Below are positions 1-8,116 of a stretch of DNA of 38,827 bases, in pieces. The translations under genes were made by a program, and so were the position numbers. Within the stretch, counting starts at the first letter, position 1. Each line of letters opens with the position of its first letter. Below the pieces are notes generated by a model. It ran no database searches. It was not told the origin of the DNA and was given only the letters and a program-made list of their open reading frames with translations. Origin of the DNA: JBJKPP01 sp046706145 (GTDB taxonomy: Bacteria; Bacteroidota; Ignavibacteria; Ignavibacteriales; Ignavibacteriaceae); assembly GCA_046706145.1 (NCBI GenBank), contig JBJKPP010000102.1:1-38827 (forward strand), written 5' to 3'.

Positions 1-54
1 CGTCAAAATTTATTTACTTTCAAAAACATAATCATTTTCTGATATATACCTTTT
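1..54 (+). other. Short upstream region at the window edge
   Basis: The 54 bases before the first gene are AT-rich and show no purine-rich ribosome binding site ahead of the ATG at 55. TACCTTTT at 47-54 resembles the Bacteroidetes -7 element TAnnTTTG, but it touches the start codon and has no matching -33 element, so no promoter is called. The real promoter may lie outside the window. Confidence 0.3.
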
Positions 55-987
55 ATGGACATTGTTGTTGATAACCTGAGTAAAAAGTACGGCCTGCAAA
101 AAGCTGTTGATTCAATTTCATTCCGCGTAAAGTCAAGAGAGATTTTAGGTTTCTTGGGTCCCAACGGAGCGGGAAAAACAACAACAATGAAAATGATTAC
201 ATGCTTTATGGCGCCCTCAGGCGGCGATATACGCGTTGGCGATCATTCCATTCATGACAATCAAGAAATAATTAAAAGTAAAATAGGTTATTTACCTGAG
301 AATAATCCTCTTTATCTCGATATGCCTGTCATGGAGTATTTAAGATATGTTGGAGAGCTTCAGGGTATTCAAAAAGATAAGATTGAAGAAAGAGTCGCCG
401 AGATGGTTGTAACCTGCGGATTGGATCAGGAGAAACATAAAAAAATAGGCGAGTTGTCAAAAGGCTACAGGCAAAGAGTGGGTTTGGCTCAAGCAATGAT
501 TCATGATCCTGAAATTTTAATTCTTGATGAACCAACTACCGGCTTAGACCCAAATCAGATTATCGAGATTAGAAAGTTGATAAGAAACTTAGGAAGAGAA
601 AAAACTTTAATACTAAGTACACACATTCTTCCTGAAGTAGAAGCTACTTGCGATAGAATCTTGATAATTAATAAAGGAAGAATTGTTGCCGATGGAACAC
701 CTGAAACTCTTAGAAAGCAGGCCCAAGGACAGGAAATGCTGCGTGTTAGGATTGAAGAAGCTGCCGGAAAAGATGAAGTTGGAAATTCTTTAAGAAGTTT
801 GTCCACGGTAAATATGGTTGATCATGTTGCTGATTCAGAAAATTTGTACATGGTACAAAGCAAACCAGGTCAATCATCCACAAGAGACGTCTTTATGCTT
901 TGTGTGAATAACAAATGGATTCTGTCAGAACTAACACCGATTGAAACGAAACTAGAAGATATTTTCAGAGAATTAACCACAAAATAG
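55..987 (+). CDS. ABC transporter ATP-binding protein, GldA-like
   Basis: ATPase subunit of an ABC transporter, expected on the cytoplasmic face of the inner membrane, powering the permease encoded next. Visible motifs: Walker A GPNGAGKTT at residues 35-43, signature LSKGY near 134-138, Walker B ILILDEP near 154-160 followed by TTGLDP, and switch histidine STHIL near 189. At 310 residues it has the full ATPase domain plus the C-terminal extension usual in GldA/CcmA-type subunits. The stop is one base before the next ATG, so the genes are translationally linked. The order ATPase, GldF-like permease, GldG-like protein, DUF4340 protein is common in the FCB group. In gliding Bacteroidetes GldA/F/G support motility, but many non-gliders carry homologues, so motility here is not established. 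Family call is secure; substrate unknown. Confidence 0.93.
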   Translation: MDIVVDNLSKKYGLQKAVDSISFRVKSREILGFLGPNGAGKTTTMKMITCFMAPSGGDIRVGDHSIHDNQEIIKSKIGYLPENNPLYLDMPVMEYLRYVGELQGIQKDKIEERVAEMVVTCGLDQEKHKKIGELSKGYRQRVGLAQAMIHDPEILILDEPTTGLDPNQIIEIRKLIRNLGREKTLILSTHILPEVEATCDRILIINKGRIVADGTPETLRKQAQGQEMLRVRIEEAAGKDEVGNSLRSLSTVNMVDHVADSENLYMVQSKPGQSSTRDVFMLCVNNKWILSELTPIETKLEDIFRELTTK

Positions 988-988
988 C

Positions 989-1714
989 ATGTCAAAAATA
1001 TGGCTCATAGCAATTAAAGAATTAAGATCGTTTTTCGATTCTTTAACTGCTTACATACTTTTAGTTGTTTTCCTTGGATTGAGCGGATTCTTTACTTGGA
1101 TGTATGGCTCCGATATTTTTTTAGCAAATCAAGCAACGCTGCAGTCATTCTTCGGAGTTGCGTATTGGACTTTATTCTTTTTTATACCAGCTTTAACTAT
1201 GAAGATGATTGCTGAAGAAAACAATTCCGGTACGATTGAGCTTCTGCTAACCAAAGCTATAACCGATTGGGAAGTAATTCTCGGTAAGTTTCTAGCTTGC
1301 CTTATGCTGATCATTATTGCGTTGCTCTTAACACTTCCATATTACATTAGTGTTGCAGCTATGGGCCCGATTGATAATGGCGCAACAATATGCGGCTATC
1401 TTGGTTTGATCCTTATGAGCATGGTTTACATAAGCATCGGAATCTTTGCAAGCAGTATAACTAAAAACCAAATTGTGGCTTTCTTGCTATCGCTGTTTAT
1501 CGGAGTTTTCTTTCTGATCATATTTTCCGTTTTATCAAGCAACTTCACAGGATTCCTCGGACAGCTTTTCAGTTATTTGGATCTTTCAACTCATTTTGAT
1601 TCAATATCCAGAGGAGTGGTTGATACTAAAGATGTAATTTATTTTCTGAGCATTACTGTGTTGGGCCTTATTCTAGCTGAAGCTTCACTTTCTAAAAGGA
1701 ATATTGTTGAATAG
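989..1714 (+). CDS. ABC transporter permease, GldF-like (ABC-2 type)
   Basis: Integral membrane permease of the ABC transporter whose ATPase is immediately upstream. The 241-residue protein has about six hydrophobic segments, beginning near residues 18-40, and the arrangement MKMIAEENNSGTIELLLTKA before the second half, typical of ABC-2/GldF permeases. It begins one base after the ATPase stop and ends six bases before the next gene, so it sits in the middle of a tight operon. The function, moving an unknown substrate across the inner membrane, is inferred from family and context. Confidence 0.9.
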   Translation: MSKIWLIAIKELRSFFDSLTAYILLVVFLGLSGFFTWMYGSDIFLANQATLQSFFGVAYWTLFFFIPALTMKMIAEENNSGTIELLLTKAITDWEVILGKFLACLMLIIIALLLTLPYYISVAAMGPIDNGATICGYLGLILMSMVYISIGIFASSITKNQIVAFLLSLFIGVFFLIIFSVLSSNFTGFLGQLFSYLDLSTHFDSISRGVVDTKDVIYFLSITVLGLILAEASLSKRNIVE

Positions 1715-1720
1715 ATAATT

Positions 1721-3247
1721 ATGCTGACAAAGAAAAAAGTAGTTACAGGATTAATTTTAGTTATCGGAATACTTATTCTGATAAATATCATAGCTAGCAG
1801 GTTCTTTATAAGATTCGATTTTACTGCGGACAAAGAATATACACTAAGTAATGCCTCCCTAAATATATTGAGCACCCTAAAGGCACCGGTTACAGTTAAA
1901 GCATATTTTTCAGGAAACTTGCCTCCAAATATTGCTAGGGTAAAACAGGATTTTAAGGATCTTTTGATTGAATACAGTAATGATTCTCATGGCAATGTAG
2001 TTTATGATTTTGTTGATCCTACTGAAAGTCAAAAAACCGAAACAGAAGCGGAGCAAAATGGCATTAGACCTATATTAATTAATGTTAGAGAAAGAGATCA
2101 GATTAAGCAGCAAAAAGCTTACTTGGGAGCTGTATTAAAATATCAGGGCAAAAGCGAGGTTATTCCTTTTATACAGCCTGGCTCTGCAATGGAATATAAT
2201 ATCTCGTCTGACATTAAAAAAATGACTCTAAAACACAAAACAAAAATTGCCTTTTTACAAGGCAACGGCGAACCTTCGCTTAGTTCCATGGATCAATTGC
2301 AGCAGCAGTTATCAATACTGTATGATGTAGAGACAGTCAAGTTTAATGATACAACCGGAATTTCAAATGAATATAAAACTCTTGTAATAGTTGCTCCGAG
2401 TGATACTTTAAATTCCCAAGACCTTCAGCAATTAGATAATTTCCTAAAAGGCGGCGGCAGAATTTTAATTGCGTTGAATAGAGTTGAAGGAAATTTGCAG
2501 AACGCACGCGGAACAGAAGTAACAACAGGGTTAAACAATTGGCTGAAAAAGAAAGGTGTTGATGTAGAAGGTGAATTTATTGTAGATGCACACAGTGGTA
2601 ATGTAATGGTAAGGCAGCAGAGCGGAATGTTTGTTATGAATACTCCCGTCAGATTTCCATACTTGCCAGTTATTACTAAGTTTGCCGATCATCCGATTAC
2701 AAAAGGAATCGAATCAGTTCTCTTTCCTTTCGCCAGTCCTATTAAGATAAACAATGCAGATTCTTCGGTAACTATAACCACTTTAGCCACAACTTCGAAT
2801 AGAACCGGTATAGAAAAACCCCCTGTTTATTTTGATGTGTCAAGACAGTGGACTGCAGATGATTTCCCAATGTCGTCTCTTCCTGTAGCAGTTGCTGTAC
2901 AGGGAAAAATAGTTGGCGGTGTATATTCTAAGATGGTAGTTTTTGGCGATGGTGATTTTGCTGTAAATGGAGAAGGACAAAGTTCCCGAAAACTAGACGC
3001 AGACAATGTAAATTTAATGGCTAACGCAATAGACTGGCTATCGGATGATACGGGTTTAATTGAACTTAGAACAAAAGGAGTAAAGTCGAGACCGCTTAAT
3101 GCTGATATTGAAGAGGGAACAAAAACTTTTGTTAAATACCTGAACTTTTTGCTTCCGATGCTATTGGTTATTGGTTTTGGCATTGTGAGGAATTCGTATA
3201 GAAATAAAAAGAGAAACAAATGGATGATGGAGAGATATGTTCAATAA
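1721..3247 (+). CDS. GldG-like ABC-type transport auxiliary protein
   Basis: A 508-residue protein with an N-terminal membrane anchor (about residues 9-28), a large extracytoplasmic region and a C-terminal membrane helix (about 474-491) followed by a basic cytoplasmic tail. The beginning of the soluble part, DFTADKEYTLSNAS then LKAPVTVKAYFSGNLPP, is characteristic of the GldG / uncharacterised ABC-type transport system family. A Rossmann-like stretch with LVIVAPSDTL and a GGGRILIALNR segment follows, as in family members. It probably acts with the permease at the inner membrane. Its 3' end overlaps the following gene by 11 bases, so the two are likely co-translated. There is no clear ribosome binding site before its ATG; six bases separate it from the permease stop. 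Confidence 0.88.
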   Translation: MLTKKKVVTGLILVIGILILINIIASRFFIRFDFTADKEYTLSNASLNILSTLKAPVTVKAYFSGNLPPNIARVKQDFKDLLIEYSNDSHGNVVYDFVDPTESQKTETEAEQNGIRPILINVRERDQIKQQKAYLGAVLKYQGKSEVIPFIQPGSAMEYNISSDIKKMTLKHKTKIAFLQGNGEPSLSSMDQLQQQLSILYDVETVKFNDTTGISNEYKTLVIVAPSDTLNSQDLQQLDNFLKGGGRILIALNRVEGNLQNARGTEVTTGLNNWLKKKGVDVEGEFIVDAHSGNVMVRQQSGMFVMNTPVRFPYLPVITKFADHPITKGIESVLFPFASPIKINNADSSVTITTLATTSNRTGIEKPPVYFDVSRQWTADDFPMSSLPVAVAVQGKIVGGVYSKMVVFGDGDFAVNGEGQSSRKLDADNVNLMANAIDWLSDDTGLIELRTKGVKSRPLNADIEEGTKTFVKYLNFLLPMLLVIGFGIVRNSYRNKKRNKWMMERYVQ

Positions 3248-4208
3248 GCTTTCCACAAAAACTTTAATTTCTTTATTTGTAGTACTGTTAATTATCGTTG
3301 TTATTTTCATCTATGAAGATAATAAAAACGGTGAAAAATCTTTCCGGACAAACCTGGTAGATATTGATACTTCAAGTGTAACTTCAATCCAAATATATCC
3401 ACCGGCAACACAACATAAAGAAGTTAAGCTGTTTAAGGAAGCAAAAGGATGGAAAGTTCAGCTAGCCGACAATAAAACCGCAGAAATTCCCCATAATAAA
3501 GTCGAATCTTTATTTCGTGAACTTTTATCTATTAAGGCGAGCAGCCTTGCATCTACGGAAAAATCGCAGTGGAAAGAATTTAAAGTAGATTCATCCGGTA
3601 CTGAAGTGAAAGTTTTTGATGGAGATAATAACGTTTCGGATTTGGTAATAGGAAAAATTCAGTTCGAACGGCCAAGAAACATGACAACCTATGTTAGGGT
3701 TAAGGGTGATAACAATGTTTACAGTGTTGATGGTTTCCTGACTTACGCATTTAATCACAATGAGAATTATTTTAGAGATAATGGAATCATCAAGGACTAT
3801 TACAGCAACTGGAAAAAACTAACCTTTACCTATCCTGGCGACAGTTCCTTTGTACTTTTGAAGAAAGGTAAAAAGTGGGAAATAAATAATGTTTCCACAG
3901 ATTCTGCTGCTACTGCAGCTTACTTGAGTTCCATTTCAAATCTCTCCAGCGAGAATATGGTGGACAATTTTAGTAAGAGTGTATTGAATCATGCACTGTA
4001 TCATCTTACAATACAATCTACTTCAAAAGGAATAATTGAAGTTACGGCATATCCCGATTCTTCTATAATTTTGCTTAATTCATCTCAAAATCCCAATACG
4101 TATTTCAATGCGACGGAAAATGGTACATATAGAAAATTATTCGTAGGTAAAAAACACTTCTTTCCTAAGAAAGAAAAGAAGAGTGTAAAAAGGAGACACC
4201 ACAAATAG
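3237..4208 (+). CDS. DUF4340 domain protein, last gene of the GldAFG-like operon
   Basis: A 323-residue protein with one N-terminal membrane helix (about residues 8-27) and a large extracytoplasmic part. The pattern of short repeated units, such as GWKVQL followed by IPHNKVESLFRELLSIKASSL and a later KKGKKWEINNV, matches the DUF4340 family, which commonly follows GldG-like genes. The C-terminus is strongly basic and histidine-containing (KKEKKSVKRRHHK). The ATG overlaps the upstream gene by 11 bases and has its own GGAGAG at 3229-3234. It is the last gene before a clear terminator. Its role is inferred only from genetic linkage: an accessory part of the ABC complex. Confidence 0.8.
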   Translation: MFNKLSTKTLISLFVVLLIIVVIFIYEDNKNGEKSFRTNLVDIDTSSVTSIQIYPPATQHKEVKLFKEAKGWKVQLADNKTAEIPHNKVESLFRELLSIKASSLASTEKSQWKEFKVDSSGTEVKVFDGDNNVSDLVIGKIQFERPRNMTTYVRVKGDNNVYSVDGFLTYAFNHNENYFRDNGIIKDYYSNWKKLTFTYPGDSSFVLLKKGKKWEINNVSTDSAATAAYLSSISNLSSENMVDNFSKSVLNHALYHLTIQSTSKGIIEVTAYPDSSIILLNSSQNPNTYFNATENGTYRKLFVGKKHFFPKKEKKSVKRRHHK

Positions 4209-4229
4209 TAGTTTTAGCAAAGGAATTTG

Positions 4230-4270
4230 GCCGCATTCTTTATAATATTTGAAGAGAATGCGGCTTTTTT
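4230..4270 (+). terminator. Rho-independent terminator of the GldAFG-like operon
   Basis: A perfect 10-bp stem (4230-4239 with 4255-4264, GCCGCATTCT / AGAATGCGGC) with a 15-base loop, followed immediately by six T residues. It lies 21 bases after the DUF4340 stop and just before the convergent DoxX-like gene, which ends at 4275. The T-run is on the + strand side, so its main job is to end the upstream operon. Confidence 0.9.
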
Positions 4271-4274
4271 ATTT

Positions 4275-4643
4275 TTAAATTTTAACTGGTTTTGATACCA
4301 CTTCTGCTATAACAAGAGCTGCTCCCATTAATGAAGAATCCTTCAAAAGTACTGTAAGTGACATAGGATCACCTGCTATCAAGTTTGGGATACGGATAGT
4401 CACAATAAATATGAATAACAGAAGCGCTAAAAGAAGGCATGCTAACCTTGCATACTTAAGAGTGAGAATGCTAATAGATGCAGCAATAAATGCCATACCT
4501 GCTAAGTAAATCCACAAAAGATGAAAGGGGAGCCATGATGGAACAAAATCTACCATGCTGCCGTTGCTGACCAAATGTAGTATGCCGAAAACAAAAAAGG
4601 GAATTGCATATATTATTCTTCCAATTAAAGATAGGTTTCTCAT
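4275..4643 (-). CDS. DoxX-like membrane protein
   Basis: A 122-residue protein with four hydrophobic segments and the DoxX-like opening RIIYAIPFFVFGILHLV. DoxX-type proteins are small inner-membrane proteins often linked to thiol or quinone redox, but this copy is not assigned a reaction. It is the second gene of a two-gene operon with the MarR regulator: ten bases separate the regulator stop codon from this ATG, and the ribosome binding sequence AGAGGA overlaps the end of the regulator's coding region, which implies translational coupling. It is shorter than, and only distantly similar to, the two DoxX genes at 5236 and 5942. Confidence 0.75.
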   Translation of the reverse strand: MRNLSLIGRIIYAIPFFVFGILHLVSNGSMVDFVPSWLPFHLLWIYLAGMAFIAASISILTLKYARLACLLLALLLFIFIVTIRIPNLIAGDPMSLTVLLKDSSLMGAALVIAEVVSKPVKI

Positions 4644-4652
4644 TTCTATTTG

Positions 4653-5102
4653 TCATCCTCTAAAATTATCTAAAATTTGATTTAATTCTTTTGCTTTGTC
4701 AACAGATATGTTTTTAAAGTTCTTTTCAAATTCTTCCCAGCTTGAATCGATTTTTTCAAGGAGAAGTAGCCCTTTGTCAGTTATAACGACATCAACTTTC
4801 CTTCTGTCAGCGCTGCACTCTTTTCTTTGAACCAACTCCTTCTGACGGAGTTTCTCAACTAACCTTGAAGCATTTGACATTTTGTCCAGCATCCTTTCCA
4901 TAATCACTTGAATTGAAACAGGCCCCGGGTATTGTCCTCTCAAGATTCTCAATACATTAAATTGCTGAGAGGTAAGGTCATATTTCTTAAGAAACCTGTT
5001 ATTCTCAGAATTTATCCAACTGCTGGTGAACACAATATTAATAACAGCTTTCTGATATTCATCCGCGAATTTAGTTTGTTTTATTTCATTTTCTATTTTC
5101 AT
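4653..5102 (-). CDS. MarR family transcriptional regulator
   Basis: A 149-residue winged helix-turn-helix regulator. Visible features: DLTSQQFNVLRIL in the dimer/DNA-binding core, the recognition region MLDKMSNASRLVEKL, and the wing SADRRKVDVVITDKG. MarR proteins bind palindromes as dimers and usually repress their own operon until a ligand or oxidant releases them. The gene is divergent from the DoxX gene at 5236 and co-directional with the DoxX-like gene at 4275. The palindrome ATGT-N4-ACAT at 5139-5150, in its own promoter region and repeated upstream of the YceI gene, is the obvious candidate operator. The ligand cannot be read from the sequence. Confidence 0.9.
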   Translation of the reverse strand: MKIENEIKQTKFADEYQKAVINIVFTSSWINSENNRFLKKYDLTSQQFNVLRILRGQYPGPVSIQVIMERMLDKMSNASRLVEKLRQKELVQRKECSADRRKVDVVITDKGLLLLEKIDSSWEEFEKNFKNISVDKAKELNQILDNFRG

Positions 5103-5124
5103 GATTAATTCTTACCTAAAATAA

Positions 5125-5155
5125 TAAAGATAAAATATATGTAATAACATTTAAT
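5125..5155 (-). promoter_or_regulatory. Candidate MarR operator and -7 element upstream of marR
   Basis: The palindrome ATGT-AATA-ACAT (5139-5150) is flanked by AAAATAT on its left. Reading toward marR, a TATCTTTA element (5132-5125), one mismatch from TAnnTTTG, follows seven bases later. This would place the palindrome in the promoter spacer, where bound protein would block transcription. A nearly identical arrangement lies upstream of the YceI gene at 28345-28379. Assignment to the adjacent MarR protein is inference from position and from the second copy. Confidence 0.5.
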
Positions 5156-5235
5156 GCTCCAACAAACCATTCATTTTTTCGTGGTTTTTTGACAAAAAGT
5201 TTGTTAAAATTAAGTGTGAAATCCTAGGAGGAAAT

Positions 5236-5676
5236 ATGAATCTAGTATTGAGGATTGAGGATTTTGCAGACAAACACCATCCGATGTGGATAGAATTTAT
5301 AAGGATGGTTTTAGGGGTAGTCTTAATGATAAAGGGGATTACATTAGTTGCTAACAAAGATCAGGTTATTTTGGACATGCAAGCCAGTGGTTTGGATGTT
5401 TTTACATTCATGGTAACTGCACAATATGTAATAGCATTGTACATTGCCGGTGGATTCTTAATAACGATTGGTTTAGTTACAAGGGTTGTTTCCTTTTTCG
5501 AACTGCCGATTCTTTTGGCTACAATTATTTTTATAGATTACCATAAAGGCCTGTTTGCATTAAATTCTGAATTGGGATATTCAATAATTATTCTTGTTCT
5601 TCTTTTATTCTTCCTGTTTTACGGTTCTGGTAAAATCTCTGTTGATAACTACCTAAGAACACATAAAGAAGAATAA
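5236..5676 (+). CDS. DoxX family membrane protein, first of a tandem pair
   Basis: A 146-residue integral membrane protein with four hydrophobic segments. The first, FIRMVLGVVLMIKGITLV (about residues 21-38), is the typical DoxX opening, and the C-terminus is short and charged. It has a strong ribosome binding site (AGGAGG, ending six bases before the ATG). It is divergent from marR and followed 265 bases later by a close paralogue. Regulation by the divergent MarR protein is likely but inferred. The biochemical role is unknown; DoxX proteins are often linked to redox stress. Confidence 0.85.
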   Translation: MNLVLRIEDFADKHHPMWIEFIRMVLGVVLMIKGITLVANKDQVILDMQASGLDVFTFMVTAQYVIALYIAGGFLITIGLVTRVVSFFELPILLATIIFIDYHKGLFALNSELGYSIIILVLLLFFLFYGSGKISVDNYLRTHKEE

Positions 5677-5706
5677 GATTGAGTTGATTTTTAGTAATTA
5701 GAATTC

Positions 5707-5853
5707 TTAAGCTGACCTGATATTTGCAGGATTAAAATCCTGTAGTGCATTGTTGCGGCTTTTAAACCAAGGATTGCTTTCTCTTGCTGTGAGAATATTT
5801 ATGTCAAGTTGAGCCAGGCGAAACATTTCCCCCGATTCAGAGTATTTATTAGC
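5707..5853 (-). pseudogene. Possible decayed gene fragment between the two DoxX genes
   Basis: The 265-bp spacer between the DoxX genes holds a short open frame on the minus strand ending in TAA at 5707. From an ATG at 5826 it gives 39 residues of protein-like composition, including LTARESNPWFKSRNN and ALQDFNPANIRSA. The frame stays open upstream to a stop at 5854-5856, and another frame is open further upstream toward 5930, consistent with a frameshifted remnant. There is no ribosome binding site. I do not recognise the family. The inverted repeat CAGGATT-AA-AATCCTG at 5727-5742 lies within it. It may be chance. Confidence 0.25.
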
Positions 5854-5941
5854 TCAATTTGTGATGTAGTTCCCACCAATTCTTTTAATCTTTTCTTACT
5901 TTGAAAAATTATTAAATAATATAAAAACATAAGGAGCGGCA

Positions 5942-6382
5942 ATGAGCGTAGCGACCTATTTTGATGAGACAGTGGAAAAGCATCGTTCTTTTTCAGTTGT
6001 TGAACTACTGAGATTCCTGTTGGGAGTCATTCTTGTAATTAAAGGAATTAATCTTATAGGCCACCGCACCTTAGTATCTGCTCTGGTAGATCCGAGAAGC
6101 TGGAACTTAACATTCTTTCTCATGTCGCAGTATATAACAGGGTTGTTTCTAATTGGAGGTATATTAATCGCTTTTGGTATGCTTACCAGGATAATTTGTC
6201 TAATGGAAATGCCGATATTAATTGCAGAAATATTTTTCATACATCTCCCTAAAGGTTTTTCAATATGGAATGCTGACCTGATTTACTCCATAATAATTTT
6301 AGCTTTTTTAATTTTCTTTTCTTTTTACGGCGGAGGACTCCACTCTGCAGATCATTACGTTAGAACGAGAGAAGATGAATAA
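5942..6382 (+). CDS. DoxX family membrane protein, second of a tandem pair
   Basis: A 146-residue four-helix membrane protein, the same length as the gene at 5236 and clearly paralogous: both share LLR/FIR-x-LLGV-x-L-x-IKGI in helix 1, a Q-Y-x-x-x-L-x-x-x-G-G segment in helix 2, LTR/VTR then ELPI/EMPI in the middle, and a C-terminus ending in YVRT/YLRT plus acidic residues. The ribosome binding site is AAGGAG, ending six bases before the ATG. It ends nine bases before the convergent sulfotransferase-like gene, with no terminator visible between them. It probably arose by tandem duplication; whether the copies differ in function is unknown. Confidence 0.84.
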   Translation: MSVATYFDETVEKHRSFSVVELLRFLLGVILVIKGINLIGHRTLVSALVDPRSWNLTFFLMSQYITGLFLIGGILIAFGMLTRIICLMEMPILIAEIFFIHLPKGFSIWNADLIYSIIILAFLIFFSFYGGGLHSADHYVRTREDE

Positions 6383-6391
6383 GACCGGGGA

Positions 6392-8116
6392 CTATTTCAG
6401 TAAAATAAGTTTTTTTGTTTGATAAAAGTTACCTGCGGTTAAGGAGTAGAAATATATTCCGCTGGCGAGATTACCGGCATCAAATTTAGCTTTATGGTTT
6501 CCTGCATTTTCTACATTATTTACAAGCGTAGATACTTCTCTTCCCAAAACATCATAAACTTTTAACACAACATGACTGGTGACAGGTAACTGCCAACTAA
6601 TGACCGTGCTTGGATTAAATGGGTTAGGATAATTTTGTTCCAAAGCAAAACGGTAGGGTTTTGAGCTTTTATCTTTAATACCGGTCGGATATTTCTCGAT
6701 CGGTCCTTGCCCGGAAAGATCTTTTCCTGCCAGACCGGAATATTGAGCAGAATAACGATAAATCTTGAAAACTAGATTAAACGAAGGTTGGTCACCCTGC
6801 GTCAAAATTCTAAAACGTGTAACAGGATTAATATATTCCCACACTATATTTCCGGAAACATCTACTTCAAAGAATCTTCCCGCAGTTCCTTCACAAATTA
6901 AGGTATTTCCGTTCGGTAACCTGTCTTCGCCTGAAATATTTTTGGCGAAGAAAGAAGTTGGCGGATGCGCCACATAACTCCATGATAGTGTTGCAGGTCC
7001 ATAAGTACCTGACGTATCAATATAATATTTACCGGTAGAATCAATCGGGGGAGTAATCTCATCAACAGAAGAATAATTACCATTTGGTCTTCCGTCTCCA
7101 TTATTGAAAATCATTATGTCTCCTGCTCCCTGCAGCCCCGGATCAATCCATCTTGCATCATGCTGCTCAAATAGTTTTTCGTCTGAGGCTGTTCCCTTGT
7201 TATAAGCTTGTGGATTTCCCCATCGGTAAACAAGGTCGCCGCCTTTGCCATCGTTGCCGCCTGTATGTCCGGCAGCCTGTGCAGTTGTGGTTGAATGATC
7301 AATTATCCATATTTCACTGAAATTGTGTGCACTCAGAAGAATCTCATCTCTTTGCGGGTTATAACGGACAGAATTTACGTGCAGCCAATCTTCATTGTGC
7401 GCACCGTAATTTACATTAATTAATTCGGGATGAGCTGCCACGTCTCCGTAATTCTCTTTGGTTGAATCGTAATCCTGAATAAGGTGGTCCCACGCATGCC
7501 ATTGCCATACGATATCACCACCGGAACTTCCAGTTGGTTTTACTTCAATAATTTCGTCAGACCAGACGGAAGTATCTATATAAGCCGGGTTTTTTCCTGC
7601 CGCTATAGCGGAATCATAATTAATATTCTCCCAGGCTATCATAAGAATGTCTCCGTTAGGAAGATATTCAACATCATGGTGCGAGCAATGATTAGATGAA
7701 TAGTAATCAAAAGACCATGTGAGATTTCCATTCCAGTCATATTCTTCTACGCGGCCTCCTGCACCTCCCGCACTGAATAAGTTTCCGCTCTGGATAATGG
7801 CAGGCCTTAAAATATTTCCGTTGGGCATCAGCATAACAGACTGCGCTGGTCTGTAAGGGCTGTCCCAAACATGCACCAAATTTCCATCGTTGTCTATCAA
7901 AAAAGTGCTGTCGGAGGGAATGGGAGAAAAAAGAGTGTATCCGTTATACGATTTAGTTGAATCGTTCATTATAAGCCCGACAGTATTTGTTTGAGCTTTA
8001 ATCCCTGAAGGTGTAAATAACGTTAAGAAAAGGATAGCTAATATTCTTAATCTCGTTTTTATGATTAATTGTCTCGGCTCTTTGTTAGGAATTATTTCTT
8101 TTTTGATGATTCGCAT
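6392..8116 (-). CDS. T9SS-exported arylsulfotransferase (ASST)-like protein
   Basis: A secreted protein of about 574 residues. After a signal peptide (hydrophobic core ILAILFLTLFTPSG, cleavage near IKA-Q) comes a beta-propeller-type arylsulfotransferase region: repeated LPNGDIL / LPNGNTL blades, HDVEYLPNGD, an EDWLHVNSVRYNP segment and LFEQHDARWI supply the His-rich core expected of the family. In ASST enzymes a histidine carries the sulfuryl group between phenols. The last 85 residues are a type A T9SS sorting domain: NYPNPFNPSTVISW, then VYDVLGREVSTL, GIYFYSL and a final KKLILLK. The ATG at 8116 is the first methionine before the signal peptide; the frame remains open to a TTG at 8188, so the start is uncertain. 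The substrate is unknown. Confidence 0.82.
   Translation of the reverse strand: MRIIKKEIIPNKEPRQLIIKTRLRILAILFLTLFTPSGIKAQTNTVGLIMNDSTKSYNGYTLFSPIPSDSTFLIDNDGNLVHVWDSPYRPAQSVMLMPNGNILRPAIIQSGNLFSAGGAGGRVEEYDWNGNLTWSFDYYSSNHCSHHDVEYLPNGDILMIAWENINYDSAIAAGKNPAYIDTSVWSDEIIEVKPTGSSGGDIVWQWHAWDHLIQDYDSTKENYGDVAAHPELINVNYGAHNEDWLHVNSVRYNPQRDEILLSAHNFSEIWIIDHSTTTAQAAGHTGGNDGKGGDLVYRWGNPQAYNKGTASDEKLFEQHDARWIDPGLQGAGDIMIFNNGDGRPNGNYSSVDEITPPIDSTGKYYIDTSGTYGPATLSWSYVAHPPTSFFAKNISGEDRLPNGNTLICEGTAGRFFEVDVSGNIVWEYINPVTRFRILTQGDQPSFNLVFKIYRYSAQYSGLAGKDLSGQGPIEKYPTGIKDKSSKPYRFALEQNYPNPFNPSTVISWQLPVTSHVVLKVYDVLGREVSTLVNNVENAGNHKAKFDAGNLASGIYFYSLTAGNFYQTKKLILLK

Noticed and set aside
2827..3219. 130-residue minus-strand frame inside the GldG-like gene
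   Set aside because: It lies wholly opposite a conserved gene, and its residues reflect the reverse of that coding sequence.
5189..5215. TTGACA-type sigma-70 promoter for the first DoxX gene
   Set aside because: TTGACA is present, but the -10 at proper spacing (TAAGTG) is poor, and this lineage appears to use TTTG/TAnnTTTG promoters.
5801..5930. Second minus-strand frame starting at an ATG near 5930
   Set aside because: It starts inside the promoter and ribosome binding region of the second DoxX gene and has no start signal; it is mentioned only as part of a possible remnant.
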